Shown: positions 1 to 8,401 of the stretch, in pieces
Numbering within the stretch: position 1 is the first letter of the stretch
How the letters are laid out: every line of letters begins with the position of its first letter
Source: Colimorpha sp045222295
GTDB taxonomy: Bacteria; Bacteroidota; Bacteroidia; Bacteroidales; P3
Assembly (NCBI GenBank): GCA_045222295.1
Contig: JBGUXP010000002.1
Coordinates: 74,097 to 138,096 of the forward strand
DNA: 64,000 bases
Direction of reading: 5' to 3'
The notes under the pieces: generated by a model
Databases searched by the model: none
Told to the model about the DNA's origin: nothing
Seen by the model: the letters and a program-made list of their open reading frames with translations, nothing else
Position numbers and translations under genes: made by a program

Positions 1-50
1 AATAAAACGAATAAAATTTCATGCTAATTACTCTAATTTGCAATCAACTA

Positions 51-92
51 ACCTACGTGGCAATGAGTGAAATTCGTTTAATTCGCCGTTTT
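51..92. repeat. Left flanking repeat of the GxxExxY unit
   Basis: This stretch, acctacgtggcaat... ending taattcgccgttt, recurs in imperfect form at 538-578 on the other side of the GxxExxY gene. In addition gctaattactc (23-33) is the reverse complement of gagtaattagc (518-528). The gene therefore sits between both direct and inverted short repeats, as a small mobile or duplicated unit might. No transposase is present. Confidence 0.5.
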
Positions 93-103
93 CCTATTGT
101 TTG

Positions 104-511
104 TCATCTCCATTTTTTGCTGGCAGGCACTCGTTCATATTCAAGAGACGCGTTGCCAAAATTCATCAGTATTCCCAAATCCAGTCCACTCGCTCTAAGA
201 TAGTTGTATGTTTGGGCATAATGTTCATCCGAAAAATCTTTGACTGCTTTAAGCTCAAGGATTATTTTGCCATAGCATACAAAATCGGCTCTAAATGTCT
301 TTGAAAGAGTGCTCCCCTTATAGCATATCGTCAGTTCCTTTTCTCGCTCATATGGGATGCCTCTCGCTACGAATTCTTTCTCCAAGGCTTCTTGGTAGAC
401 AGGCTCTACAAAACCGCAGCCCAATAATCGATGTACCTCCATTGCTGCACCGATAATCTTATACGATTCCTCCTTGTAGAGCAAACCACCTACATTATCA
501 TAAGACTCCAT
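104..511 (-). CDS. GxxExxY protein (PDDEXK_3-like)
   Basis: A 135-residue protein with the name-giving GxxExxY region near the N-terminus (GCGFVEPVYQEAL, about residues 31-43) and the later pattern FRADFVCYGKIILELKAVK. There an acidic residue followed by ELKAVK matches the D...ExK layout of the PD-(D/E)XK nuclease fold. Length fits the family (about 120-140). Family members are widespread in Bacteroidetes and their role is not established; nuclease activity is inference. The gene stands alone between short repeats (51-92 and 538-578), which suggests an independently moving unit. Start taken at the first ATG. Confidence 0.8.
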   Translation of the reverse strand: MESYDNVGGLLYKEESYKIIGAAMEVHRLLGCGFVEPVYQEALEKEFVARGIPYEREKELTICYKGSTLSKTFRADFVCYGKIILELKAVKDFSDEHYAQTYNYLRASGLDLGILMNFGNASLEYERVPASKKWR

Positions 512-537
512 AAATTCGAGTAATTAGCGTTTAATTG

Positions 538-578
538 ACCTGCGTAGCAATTAGTTAAATTAGTATAATTCGCCGTTT
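538..578. repeat. Right flanking repeat of the GxxExxY unit
   Basis: Imperfect direct copy of 51-92 (acctgcgtagcaat... taattcgccgttt). Together the two copies bracket the 104-511 gene. Confidence 0.5.
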
Positions 579-1362
579 ATATTAAAAATGAATTGTACTT
601 CCGCTCTTTACCGATTTGGCTGGCGATGCCGTGGCCGGGGAGAACGGCGTAGTCGTCGGGGAGGGTGAGGACGCGGCGTTTAAGGTAATCGATAAGCGTA
701 GGGTAGTCGCCGCCAGGCAGGTCGGTGCGTCCGATGCTGAAATGAAACAAAGCATCACCCGTGATAACGGCGGGTGTACACACTCCTCCGTCCGCACTCC
801 GTGCGTCCACCTCCCCTAACTTAGGGGAGGAGCCAGTGACCAACGGCGGAAGCAACTCTCCCCCTAAGTTAGGGGGAGTACCCCGTAGGGGGGAGGGAGT
901 GTGTCTTGCATAGGCTGAGGAGCGTGCTGGGACGACATAGCATACGCTTCCCGGGCAGTGGCCGGGGACGTAGCGACACTCCACCTCCGTCTCCCCAACC
1001 CTGAGGATGTCGTTGTCTTTAATCTCCTCCACAGGGAGGTCATCCATATTATCCACGGCAAAGCCCATCATGCTGCCGTAAGCCTCGGCCTGCCGCAACA
1101 GTTTGCGTCCCTCGGCATGCATGGTGACGGGCAGATTGTAGTGTTCACAGCATTGCCGCAGACCGGCGATATGATCCACATGGGCATGGGTCAGCAGGAT
1201 ATGCGTCACTTGTAGTTGTTCCTGCTCAATATATTGCGTCAGCCGTGCATCTTCAAACGAAGCCTCGCAGGCCGGATCGACGATGGCACACTGCTTAGTG
1301 GCTTCGTCAACGATGACGTATGTATTAACCTCAAAATGGTTGAATGTAAACTGCTTAATCAT
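577..1362 (-). CDS. MBL-fold metallo-hydrolase (glyoxalase II-like) with inserted repeat peptide
   Basis: Metallo-beta-lactamase fold hydrolase of the glyoxalase II / persulfide dioxygenase-like group. The metal-binding motif THAHVDH is near residues 58-64, a second metal His is in the VPGHCPGS stretch (about 133-140), and the later GDALFHFSIGRTDLPGGD carries the bridging Asp. Usual relatives are about 210 residues; this one is 261. The extra roughly 52 residues lie between CYVVP and AVITGDALF and are encoded by two palindromic repeat elements (777-832 and 855-905) that leave the frame open. The insert sits in a loop before a conserved strand, so the enzyme may still fold. Likely substrate: a glutathione-like or other thioester, not determinable here. 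Confidence 0.85.
   Translation of the reverse strand: MIKQFTFNHFEVNTYVIVDEATKQCAIVDPACEASFEDARLTQYIEQEQLQVTHILLTHAHVDHIAGLRQCCEHYNLPVTMHAEGRKLLRQAEAYGSMMGFAVDNMDDLPVEEIKDNDILRVGETEVECRYVPGHCPGSVCYVVPARSSAYARHTPSPLRGTPPNLGGELLPPLVTGSSPKLGEVDARSADGGVCTPAVITGDALFHFSIGRTDLPGGDYPTLIDYLKRRVLTLPDDYAVLPGHGIASQIGKERKYNSFLI
777..832 (-). repeat. Palindromic element family A, copy 1 (in-frame in MBL gene)
   Basis: Read on the minus strand: a perfect palindrome CTCCCCTAAGTTAGGGGAG, a GTGG, a small hairpin, then ACGGAGGAGTGTGTA. It codes SSPKLGEV....ADGGVC, almost the same peptide as copy 8 in the acyltransferase at 17934. Confidence 0.85.
855..905 (+). repeat. Palindromic element family A, copy 2 (inverted partner)
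   Basis: Plus-orientation copy, CTCCCCCTAAGTTAGGGGGAG then a short hairpin and GGGAGTGTGTC, facing away from copy 1 with about 22 bp between them. The gene reads it in the opposite sense, as HTPSPLRGTPPNLGGEL, so the same element can be translated in either direction without a stop. Confidence 0.8.
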
Positions 1363-1388
1363 GTATGTGCGTCATGAAAAGTTGCTGG

Positions 1389-1796
1389 CTATCCCAAGAG
1401 TTTGAGGAACTTTTGTAATTTGAGCACACTAATTTTGGGAAATGTGATGTCTTTAAGAACATCGAAGTGTTTGTCATTGGAGACAATGAATGTAGCGTTT
1501 GCGGCGAAAGCGCAATCCACAAATTTGTTGTCGTCAGGGTCGGAGGTAATCAGGCCAAGATGGAATTTAGGGTCGACAAACTCCACATAATCGCTATCGA
1601 CAAGTGCGTTGATGACATTCTCTGCTACTATTTTGTTTGTCTTTTGTGCGATAATCTCCTCGTATTCGGCGAGAATTTCATTTGATACACACAAGGTGTA
1701 AGCGCCCTCGTGCAATGCACGCCACACACGGAAGTTCTCGCTCCGAGATGAGAGGCTTGCCAACAGGCAGTTGGTGTCGAGTACTACGCGCTTCAT
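1389..1796 (-). CDS. PIN-domain toxin
   Basis: A 135-residue PIN ribonuclease. It has the N-terminal acidic site VVLDTNCLLASL (Asp 7), a middle Glu (LAEYEEII), and the C-terminal DPDDNKFVDCAFAANATFIVSNDKHF with the remaining acidic residues. This is the layout of the toxin-associated PIN family. The start ATG overlaps the stop of the upstream gene (ATGA), as expected for an antitoxin-toxin operon. The probable activity is RNA cleavage held in check by the upstream product. Confidence 0.85.
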   Translation of the reverse strand: MKRVVLDTNCLLASLSSRSENFRVWRALHEGAYTLCVSNEILAEYEEIIAQKTNKIVAENVINALVDSDYVEFVDPKFHLGLITSDPDDNKFVDCAFAANATFIVSNDKHFDVLKDITFPKISVLKLQKFLKLLG

Positions 1797-2017
1797 ACTC
1801 TGTAAGGGGTGCGCAAATGTTCGTTGAGTACCTCGGTGTTTTGCGTCTCACTCCATTTGCCAGAGTCCCACAGACGGTCCATCTCATCGGTGGCTTTCTG
1901 CGCGTAGTAGTTGGAGATCACCTGCCGCAACTCCTCTACCTTTTCAAGGGTGTTCATCCTTCCGAGTAGCCGCAAGATGCTTAACTGTGCGCGATTTAAT
2001 TCCATGCTTTGCTCCAT
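1793..2017 (-). CDS. Probable antitoxin of the PIN pair
   Basis: A 74-residue protein if started at the internal ATG (MEQSMELN...); a 95-residue start at 2080 is also open. It contains YYAQKATDEMDRLWDSGKWS and ends in HLRTPYRV. A helical segment rich in charged residues followed by HxRTPY is typical, as I recall, of small antitoxins that precede PIN toxins in Bacteroidetes. The stop overlaps the toxin start by 4 bp, which implies coupled translation and supports the pair. No DNA-binding motif is obvious. Confidence 0.65.
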   Translation of the reverse strand: MEQSMELNRAQLSILRLLGRMNTLEKVEELRQVISNYYAQKATDEMDRLWDSGKWSETQNTEVLNEHLRTPYRV

Positions 2018-2124
2018 AATAACTATTATTTTTCTAAATAACGTAGCATCAGGCAGATTATTGTATGTATCCCAAAACATTATTGCAAATCAACAAAAAA
2101 AGAAAATCTTGCACGAAGGAAATA

Positions 2125-2154
2125 GAAAAAGCCTCTCCGGTTAGGAAGAGGCTT
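2125..2154 (-). terminator. Intrinsic terminator after the BspA-like gene
   Basis: On the minus strand AAGCCTCT, a 10-nt loop and AGAGGCTT are followed by TTTTTC. It begins 24 bp past the stop of the 2178-4838 gene. Confidence 0.8.
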
Positions 2155-2177
2155 CTGTGGTTGATGGCGGTTGTCGG

Positions 2178-4838
2178 TTATCTAATCACCACGACCTTGC
2201 GGGCGGGATGGTTACCGATTTTGACAAGGTAGGTACCTGAGGCTGGTACATCGAAATGCAAGGGTGAGTATTCGTCTTGCTTGGTCGCTAATATGCGGCC
2301 GTTGACATCGTACAGCCACACGGTATTGCTTCCTGCACCGTCTACAACTATCTGCCCGTTGATTGTGTATATCTTGGCATTTATCGCATCCACTTCGTCC
2401 ACACCAACAACAATTGTGTCATGGATATAGATGGTGTCATGTACAAACACCGTATCGTGCAGCCACAGCGTGTCGGTACTGTAAACGATAGTGGTGTCGT
2501 AGATGGTGTTGGTGATGGTGTCGAAGACAGTATTTGTAATGGTGTCATATACCATATTCGTCACCGTATCGGTCAGCGTGATATAGGTGGTGTCGTGGAC
2601 GTTGACGTATGTTGTATCGTGCACGGGGACAAAAGTCGTGTCGTGAACAAAGACATCAATATAGGTTGTATCATGAATAGGAACACTGATATATGCTGTA
2701 TCGTGCAGAATCACATATGCCGTATCGTAAATAACAACTGTATCTTGCCATGGTTCACCGTCTGCCATAAAAACAGCGGTCAATAGTTTGTCCTCTAACA
2801 CGGCAAAGGTGTATGGATTATATGTCGAGCCGTCACTCCAGTGCATGAACTGGTAACCACTATTTGGTGTGGCAAATACTGTTGCAGGTGTTCCATAAAT
2901 GAAATCTCCTCCACCTTGTACAGTACCATGAGCAAGGTTATCCACATTAACGCTGACGGTATGTATATCAATGTCGAACGATGCGGTATATGTGCTATTG
3001 TTATTAAATACGAATCGTCGTGGGTTCTCTGTGCTGCCGTCGCTCCATTGTGTAAAATGATAGTGTGGTAAAGCTGTCGCCGTGATGTACGGTGTGGTAT
3101 CAAGATACAGTCCTGGTACACTCACAATGTTCACAAAGCCTTTTGTGGTATCTGCACTTTGGAACGAAAGAATGTATTCGTTGTGCTCGTAAATAGCAGT
3201 AAACGAAGTGTCCTTCGCCAAAACGATGACGCGCGGATTGTCGGTGTTACCATCATTCCATTGTGTAAAATGGTAACCATAATTGGCGTTGGCTCTAATG
3301 GTGCATTGTGAAAGATAATTGAAAGAGCCTGCACCAATCACACTACCATGAATTGACGTGTCTGCTGACAGGGTGATTGAGTATTGATTGTAATCAAAAA
3401 TGGCCGTCATTGTGATATTGTCTATAACAGCCACCTTAAGCGGGTTTTCTGGGTAATAAATATGTGAGCTATTGTCGTACCAATACAAAAAATGGTAGCC
3501 GTAGTTGGCTGTTGCCGTCAGCGTTATTGAGTCAAGATAAACAGCACTAATACTACCAGAGACCGTTCCACGAACACTGTCATTTGCAACTCCAACGACA
3601 TTATAAATATTGGGTTCAAAAAAAGCTGTTACTGTACTATCTCCTGAAAGATACAGTGTGTCCGGATTAGCAGTATTCCCATTGCTCCAATGGTCGAAGT
3701 GGTAGCCGTGATTTGGCGAAGCATTAATATAAATGCTACTATCCATACATGAAATATTATTTCCATATTGTTGAATAATATTTGCTGAACCCTGTGATGT
3801 GTCGTTATTCAATAAAGAAAATTCAAATTCAACTTCGGGTTCCTGAAATGGGTAATCATGACCCCAAGAATTGTAATAATACATGCCAGAGCCACAAGGA
3901 ATATAAAATTTTCTATTTTGAGGAATAATACCCATAAAGGTGTAAAGCCCTATTGCGCAAGGAGTATTTGAGAATAATAGCACACTGTCAAGGTTACTAC
4001 AGTTATAAAAAGCATAAGATCCAATATTGGAAACTAAACTAGGAATAGATATTGAATTGAGATTAGTACAACCATAGAAAGCGTATTTACCAATAGATGT
4101 GATTGTGTTGGGCAATTCCACGGAGGGAAAAAAGCCATTGATGAATGCATAGTTTTTTATCTCCGAAACACTTTCTGGAATAACAAGGTTAATTATAGGC
4201 TCATTATTAATATTTAATAAACGGGAATAGTAGATTGGATTAGCTAGTGTATTTCCAAAATCAATTCCACACCATTGTTCAATGGTACCCAAATAATTCA
4301 CGGTGTCAAGGTTGTAACAACCATAAAATGCCAACCCAATTATCTGCGATATTGAAGATGGTAATGTTAAGGACGATAATCCAGAACACCCATTGAATGC
4401 GTAATCACCAATATAGGAGACACCCTCGTGGATTGTTACGGATGTCAAACTATTACAATTGTTGAAGGCGTAATAGCCGATGGAGGTTACTGTGCTCGGA
4501 ATCGTCACGGAAGTCAGACCTGTACAATTGTCAAATGAGTGTTCTCCAATTGCTGTTACGCGGTAGTATGTTTCTCCATCGTTGGTAATGCTATCTGGTA
4601 TTACGAGACTCCCACTAGGTTTGACGGTATTAGCATAACTGCTACTACCGGTATAGTAATTATAATTGTTGTTGACGTGATTATAATATGTTACATAGGC
4701 TGTTCCCCAAAACGTAGTGTCAAAATAGATGGGTGTCGTATTGCCATCAGCTGTTTCTACATAAACTCTAATATCATATGCAAATACATTCTGACATATT
4801 GCCGTAATGGCAACACAAAATAATACTATACGTTTCAT
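2178..4838 (-). CDS. BspA-like leucine-rich surface protein with T9SS sorting domain
   Basis: An 886-residue secreted protein. Order of parts: signal peptide (about 1-20); BspA/LRR_5 repeats of the form LTSVTIPSTVTSIGYYAFNNC (about 85-310); five divergent InlB-type repeats (about 330-690), each with a G(Y)xF.xWsdGs..NP core such as YHFTQWSDGSTENP; a low-complexity stalk of HDTxY / YDTxT repeats (about 697-810); and a type IX secretion sorting domain with VWLYDVNGRILA, GTYLVKI and a basic end KVVVIR. It is probably exported by T9SS and anchored or shed at the surface, with a binding or adhesion role. The stalk DNA is itself repetitive and could change length. A terminator follows. Confidence 0.85.
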   Translation of the reverse strand: MKRIVLFCVAITAICQNVFAYDIRVYVETADGNTTPIYFDTTFWGTAYVTYYNHVNNNYNYYTGSSSYANTVKPSGSLVIPDSITNDGETYYRVTAIGEHSFDNCTGLTSVTIPSTVTSIGYYAFNNCNSLTSVTIHEGVSYIGDYAFNGCSGLSSLTLPSSISQIIGLAFYGCYNLDTVNYLGTIEQWCGIDFGNTLANPIYYSRLLNINNEPIINLVIPESVSEIKNYAFINGFFPSVELPNTITSIGKYAFYGCTNLNSISIPSLVSNIGSYAFYNCSNLDSVLLFSNTPCAIGLYTFMGIIPQNRKFYIPCGSGMYYYNSWGHDYPFQEPEVEFEFSLLNNDTSQGSANIIQQYGNNISCMDSSIYINASPNHGYHFDHWSNGNTANPDTLYLSGDSTVTAFFEPNIYNVVGVANDSVRGTVSGSISAVYLDSITLTATANYGYHFLYWYDNSSHIYYPENPLKVAVIDNITMTAIFDYNQYSITLSADTSIHGSVIGAGSFNYLSQCTIRANANYGYHFTQWNDGNTDNPRVIVLAKDTSFTAIYEHNEYILSFQSADTTKGFVNIVSVPGLYLDTTPYITATALPHYHFTQWSDGSTENPRRFVFNNNSTYTASFDIDIHTVSVNVDNLAHGTVQGGGDFIYGTPATVFATPNSGYQFMHWSDGSTYNPYTFAVLEDKLLTAVFMADGEPWQDTVVIYDTAYVILHDTAYISVPIHDTTYIDVFVHDTTFVPVHDTTYVNVHDTTYITLTDTVTNMVYDTITNTVFDTITNTIYDTTIVYSTDTLWLHDTVFVHDTIYIHDTIVVGVDEVDAINAKIYTINGQIVVDGAGSNTVWLYDVNGRILATKQDEYSPLHFDVPASGTYLVKIGNHPARKVVVIR

Positions 4839-4854
4839 AATCTTTTGTTTTTGT

Positions 4855-5286
4855 TTACAATAAAGAGCGATGGTCTTTTACCACAGTCAACTTAAATTCT
4901 TCGATACTTCCCCATACAAAACCACGAATTCTGTTTTTTGTGTAATACCAACCATATAATTGTTCATTTTGCTTGGTTTGAAGAGTATCCATTTTGTACA
5001 GGTAATACCTTGCATCAGTTACTCCTACGCGAGATCCATCTACATTATACTCATATCCTATTTCATTTCTATATTCTACATGAATATTTTTCAATAAGTA
5101 GGCCAAGAATTTCTCCTTCTCTTGCAAATTTTTACATTTCTCATTAAACTTTTTAACATTTAATCTTTTACCAGGCAGTCCTGACTTAGGGCCTTTTTTT
5201 GTCGTAAAAGATAATTGGGGTTTAATGTTCATCATAATCATAAATTTAGGTAATAATACAACAAGAAAGTGGAGCCATTCATTCAT
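4855..5286 (-). CDS. Hypothetical protein
   Basis: An open frame of about 143 residues if started at MNEWLHFL; longer upstream and shorter (5238) starts exist. It has a hydrophobic N-terminal patch (LHFLVVLLPKFMIMM), a basic Lys-rich middle, and a C-terminal region rich in Tyr and Trp (YGWYYTKNRIRGFVWG). I recognise no family. It ends 16 bp before the BspA-like gene, so the two could share a transcript, but no promoter motif is clear. It may be a decayed gene. Confidence 0.35.
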   Translation of the reverse strand: MNEWLHFLVVLLPKFMIMMNIKPQLSFTTKKGPKSGLPGKRLNVKKFNEKCKNLQEKEKFLAYLLKNIHVEYRNEIGYEYNVDGSRVGVTDARYYLYKMDTLQTKQNEQLYGWYYTKNRIRGFVWGSIEEFKLTVVKDHRSLL

Positions 5287-5399
5287 GACCCTATTTTGTT
5301 TGTGTGGGCTTGGCCTCCCAATGATATAAAATAATGGTTGAAATGAGTCGCTCCACAAGAATGTATACGGGATGTATGTATACATACCAATTGGAGCAT

Positions 5400-5858
5400 T
5401 TCATCATCCGATTATTCCTTATATCATTAAATGTAAACGGCCAAGTTCACAAACAGGAATAAGGCGAAAATGCTTCTTTCTCGACAAACCATTCTCTTGC
5501 GGTTTGCGACTGCAAAAATACACATTTTTTCTCATTCAGCAAAAAATAATTTTCGGGAATGAGATATTGGGGTGAAACGGGTGTACATCTAAAATGGCTC
5601 CGCAAATGAGCTTTTACACTTGCGGAACCGATTGCAAAGGTGGGCTAATTGAGATGTTTCTCGATGACACTCTGTTTTGGCTATAAGCTGACCGCCGATA
5701 CATCGTCGAAGGATCACCGAGAGACTGTATAGCAATATTACTGAATATCAGCGTATTGGTATTTTACGCACACTATATGTATTTGGCTGGTTTTCAGACA
5801 CTCTGTATTGGCTGCAAAGAAGGCACGTAGAAGGGAAGTAGAACCCATGTAGAGGGAA
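5400..5858. other. AT-rich intergenic stretch, possible mobile-element remnant
   Basis: No credible gene. It holds a weak hairpin around 5600-5625 (tccgcaaa...ttgcgga) and a degenerate direct repeat, gacactctgttttggct near 5664 and gacactctgtattggct near 5796, about 130 bp apart. These might be leftover ends of an element; nothing else is recognisable. Confidence 0.3.
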
Positions 5859-5892
5859 AAAAATTGAACCCGTGAGTGTCACTCACGGGTTC
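5855..5892 (-). terminator. Intrinsic terminator of lysS
   Basis: The stem GAACCCGTGAGTG pairs exactly with CACTCACGGGTTC across a one-base centre (5866-5892). On the minus strand it is followed by AATTTTTTT. It starts 40 bp downstream of the lysS stop. Confidence 0.85.
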
Positions 5893-5931
5893 AAATAATT
5901 CCGATTATTGATTCTTGCTTGCTGTCGGTGT

Positions 5932-7656
5932 TTATTCTTTAATCCAGGCGTCGAACTGCTCGCGTTTGAGGGCAGGGATGTCGAGTTTCATCTTCTTGCG
6001 GAGGCCGCCGAGGTCGTTGAAGAGCTTGTTGGGGTTGGCGGCTTTCAGCTGCTCGTAGCTCTTCACACCGGCTTTGGCCAGGACAGGAATCCATGCCTCG
6101 TCGACACCGTGGGCCGTGAGGTCAGCACCTTCGTTCTCGCTGGATTTCTCCTGCACCTCGGGTTTCATCTGGGGGAAGAGCAGCACATCCTGGATGCTCT
6201 GGGCGCCGGTCATCATCATAACCAGGCGGTCGATGCCGATACCCATGCCGGAGGTCGGCGGCATGCCGTATTCGAGGGCACGGACGAAGTCCATGTCGAT
6301 GAACATGGCCTCGTCGTCACCTTTCTCGCTCAGGCGCAGCTGCTCTTGGAAGCGGCCGAGCTGGTCAATGGGGTCGTTGAGCTCGGAGTAGGCGTTGGCC
6401 AGCTCCTTGCCGCAGACGAAGAGCTCGAAGCGTTCGGTGAGCTCTGGATTGTTGCGGTGGCGCTTGCAGAGGGGCGACATCTCGATGGGGTAGTCGGTGA
6501 CAAAGGTGGGCTGGATGAGCTTGCCCTCGCACTTCTCGCCGAAGATGGCATCGATGAGCTTGCCCTTGCCCATGGTGGCGTCGGTCTCCACGCCGAGGCG
6601 CTTGCAGGCCTCGCGCAGCTCCTCCTCGTTCATACCGGCCACGTCGACGCCGGTCTCTTCCTTGATGAGCTGGCACATGGGGGCGCGGCGGAAGGGGGGC
6701 TTGAAGTCGATCTCGTTGCCCCAGACGTTGACCTTGGTGTCACCGTGCAGCGTCTTGGCGATACGCTCCAGCATGTTCTCCGTGAAGGTCATCATCCAGT
6801 TGTAGTCCTTGTAGGGGACGTAGATCTCCATGGCGGTGAACTCGGGGTTGTGGGTGCGGTCCATACCCTCGTTGCGGAAGTTGCGGCTGAACTCATAGAC
6901 GCCGGGGAAGCCGCCGACGATAAGGCGCTTCAGGTAGAGCTCATTGGCGATACGCAGGTAGAGGTCTATGTCGAGTGCGTTATGGTGCGTCACGAAGGGG
7001 CGTGCGGCGGCACCGCCGGGGATGCTCTGCAGCACGGGGGTGTCCACCTCGAGGTAGCCCTGCTCGTTGAAGTAGTTGCGCATGGTATTGACAATCTGCG
7101 CGCGCTGCACGAAGGTCTCACGCACCTGCGGGTTGACGATGAGGTCGACATAACGCTGGCGGTAGCGTAGCTCGGGATCGCTGAAGGCATCGTACACCAC
7201 ACCGTCCTTTTCCTTGACGATGGGCAGGGGACGCAGGCTCTTGCTGAGCACAGTAAGGCTCTTCACGTGGATGGAGGTCTCACCCATCTGGGTGACAAAC
7301 ACATAGCCGGTCACGCCGATGATGTCGCCGATGTCAAGCAGGCGTTTGAAGACAGTGTTGTAGAGGGTCTTATCCTCATCGGGGCAAATCTCATCGCGCT
7401 TGATATAGAGCTGTATGCGACCGTAGGAGTCCTGCAGCTCCACGAAAGAAGCGGCACCCATGATGCGGCGGCTCATGATGCGGCCGGCGATACTTACGTT
7501 CTGAAAGAGGGTGTTGTCTTGCGGGAATTTCTCCAGAATTTCACTGCTCTTGCAGTTCACCTCATACAAGGCGGCGGGATAAGGGTTGATGCCCAGGTTC
7601 TTCAACTCAGCCAGCGAATTGCGGCGTATCTGTTCTTGCTCAGTAAGTTCTGCCAT
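5932..7656 (-). CDS. lysS: Lysyl-tRNA synthetase, class II
   Basis: A 574-residue class II LysRS that charges tRNA-Lys in the cytoplasm. An OB-fold anticodon-binding domain (about 50-150, FVELQDSYGRIQLYIKRDE) precedes the catalytic core with motif 2 (FRNEGMDRTHNPEFT, about 262-276) and motif 3 (GMGIGIDRLVM, about 472). The tail of about 65 residues after the core (AHGVDEAWIPVLAKAG..) looks like the extra C-terminal helical domain of Bacteroidetes LysRS and explains the length against about 505 in E. coli. Single gene with its own promoter (7694-7723) and terminator. A perfect 28-bp palindrome overlaps the promoter, so regulation is possible. Confidence 0.97.
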   Translation of the reverse strand: MAELTEQEQIRRNSLAELKNLGINPYPAALYEVNCKSSEILEKFPQDNTLFQNVSIAGRIMSRRIMGAASFVELQDSYGRIQLYIKRDEICPDEDKTLYNTVFKRLLDIGDIIGVTGYVFVTQMGETSIHVKSLTVLSKSLRPLPIVKEKDGVVYDAFSDPELRYRQRYVDLIVNPQVRETFVQRAQIVNTMRNYFNEQGYLEVDTPVLQSIPGGAAARPFVTHHNALDIDLYLRIANELYLKRLIVGGFPGVYEFSRNFRNEGMDRTHNPEFTAMEIYVPYKDYNWMMTFTENMLERIAKTLHGDTKVNVWGNEIDFKPPFRRAPMCQLIKEETGVDVAGMNEEELREACKRLGVETDATMGKGKLIDAIFGEKCEGKLIQPTFVTDYPIEMSPLCKRHRNNPELTERFELFVCGKELANAYSELNDPIDQLGRFQEQLRLSEKGDDEAMFIDMDFVRALEYGMPPTSGMGIGIDRLVMMMTGAQSIQDVLLFPQMKPEVQEKSSENEGADLTAHGVDEAWIPVLAKAGVKSYEQLKAANPNKLFNDLGGLRKKMKLDIPALKREQFDAWIKE

Positions 7657-7693
7657 AATATCTTAATATATTTTTGTATTCTAGAATAAAATG

Positions 7694-7723
7694 CAAAGAT
7701 ACAAAAATCGAGCGACATGACAA
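7694..7723 (-). promoter_or_regulatory. lysS promoter
   Basis: On the minus strand TTG (7721-7723), 19 bp, then TATCTTTG (7694-7701). This is the Bacteroidetes -33/-7 arrangement, with the -7 box 37 bp upstream of the lysS start. Confidence 0.75.
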
Positions 7724-7741
7724 AATTTATTTTGTCATGTC
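7714..7741. promoter_or_regulatory. Perfect palindrome over the lysS -33 box
   Basis: GACATGACAAAAT and its exact reverse complement are separated by tt. The left arm contains the -33 TTG of the lysS promoter, so a dimeric repressor binding here would block it. The regulator is unknown; it could instead be a transcript hairpin for the convergent side. Confidence 0.55.
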
Positions 7742-7807
7742 CAAGATGAAGTATCGCCGTGAGCGAAGCGAATCAAAAAAACGAAGACAGACCGAAATGG
7801 CATAATT

Positions 7808-8368
7808 TTATTTTACACGGCGAATGGAATGCAAGCGATGAGTATATTTCTCTCCATCGAAAATTCCTTGCCCGTCAAGAGTGTCTATCCTCACAAAACC
7901 AGATGAATGCACGATACGGCCATCGCCCATGCAAATGCCCACATGTACAATACAACCGTCGGCATTCTGAAAGAAAGCCAAGTCATCACGCAGTACATCA
8001 CAGAGGCAGACCTCGTTTCCTGCCGTCACCTGCTGCGAGGCATCGCGCGGAAGCCAGATTCCCAAAGCCTTGAAGCATATCTGCGTCAGGCCCGAGCAGT
8101 CGATGCCACCTCTTGAGCGACCGCCCCAGAGGTAAGGGGTTCCCAGAAAGCAACGCTCCGCCAAGTCGGCCGCAGTCTCGAACGGCACATATTGCTTGTT
8201 GTCGACCCAACCTTCATAGCCATCATATTCACAGCGCACCCTCGACCATTTCTCTCCTCTCTCTATCACCTCTACCGTGTCACCGGACAACAACTGATTG
8301 ACCATCTCGGCCCGGTCACTAGCCTCGCCTCTCATGGGCACAGCCGATAAAAAACAATAACCCTTCAC
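7808..8368 (-). CDS. NlpC/P60 peptidase with SH3 domain
   Basis: A 186-residue protein with an N-terminal bacterial SH3-like domain (GDTVEVIERGEKWSRVRCEYDGYEGWV) and a C-terminal NlpC/P60 cysteine peptidase domain. The catalytic Cys is in GGIDCSGL (about 110-117) and the His is in CIVHVGICMG. Such enzymes cut gamma-D-Glu-diamino acid bonds in peptidoglycan peptides. No signal peptide is evident with the GTG start used here, so it may act on recycled muropeptides in the cytoplasm, or the true start may lie upstream. A 7-bp repeat array lies directly before the start. Confidence 0.85.
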   Translation of the reverse strand: MKGYCFLSAVPMRGEASDRAEMVNQLLSGDTVEVIERGEKWSRVRCEYDGYEGWVDNKQYVPFETAADLAERCFLGTPYLWGGRSRGGIDCSGLTQICFKALGIWLPRDASQQVTAGNEVCLCDVLRDDLAFFQNADGCIVHVGICMGDGRIVHSSGFVRIDTLDGQGIFDGEKYTHRLHSIRRVK

Positions 8369-8401
8369 TTTAAACCTTATACTTTAAACCTTATACTTAC
8401 A
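8367..8401. repeat. Heptamer array before the NlpC/P60 gene
   Basis: actttaa accttat actttaa accttat acttaca: five 7-bp units covering the gap between the stop of the 8397-9098 gene and the GTG start at 8368. Confidence 0.7.

Noticed and set aside
5664..5812. Insertion sequence remnant
   Set aside because: Only a degenerate 17-bp direct repeat is visible; no transposase fragment or clear terminal inverted repeats.
5908..7170. A 420-codon open frame on the plus strand
   Set aside because: It is antisense to lysS, which is certain; the product is low-complexity (Leu, Val, Glu, His) and arises from GC-rich codon use.
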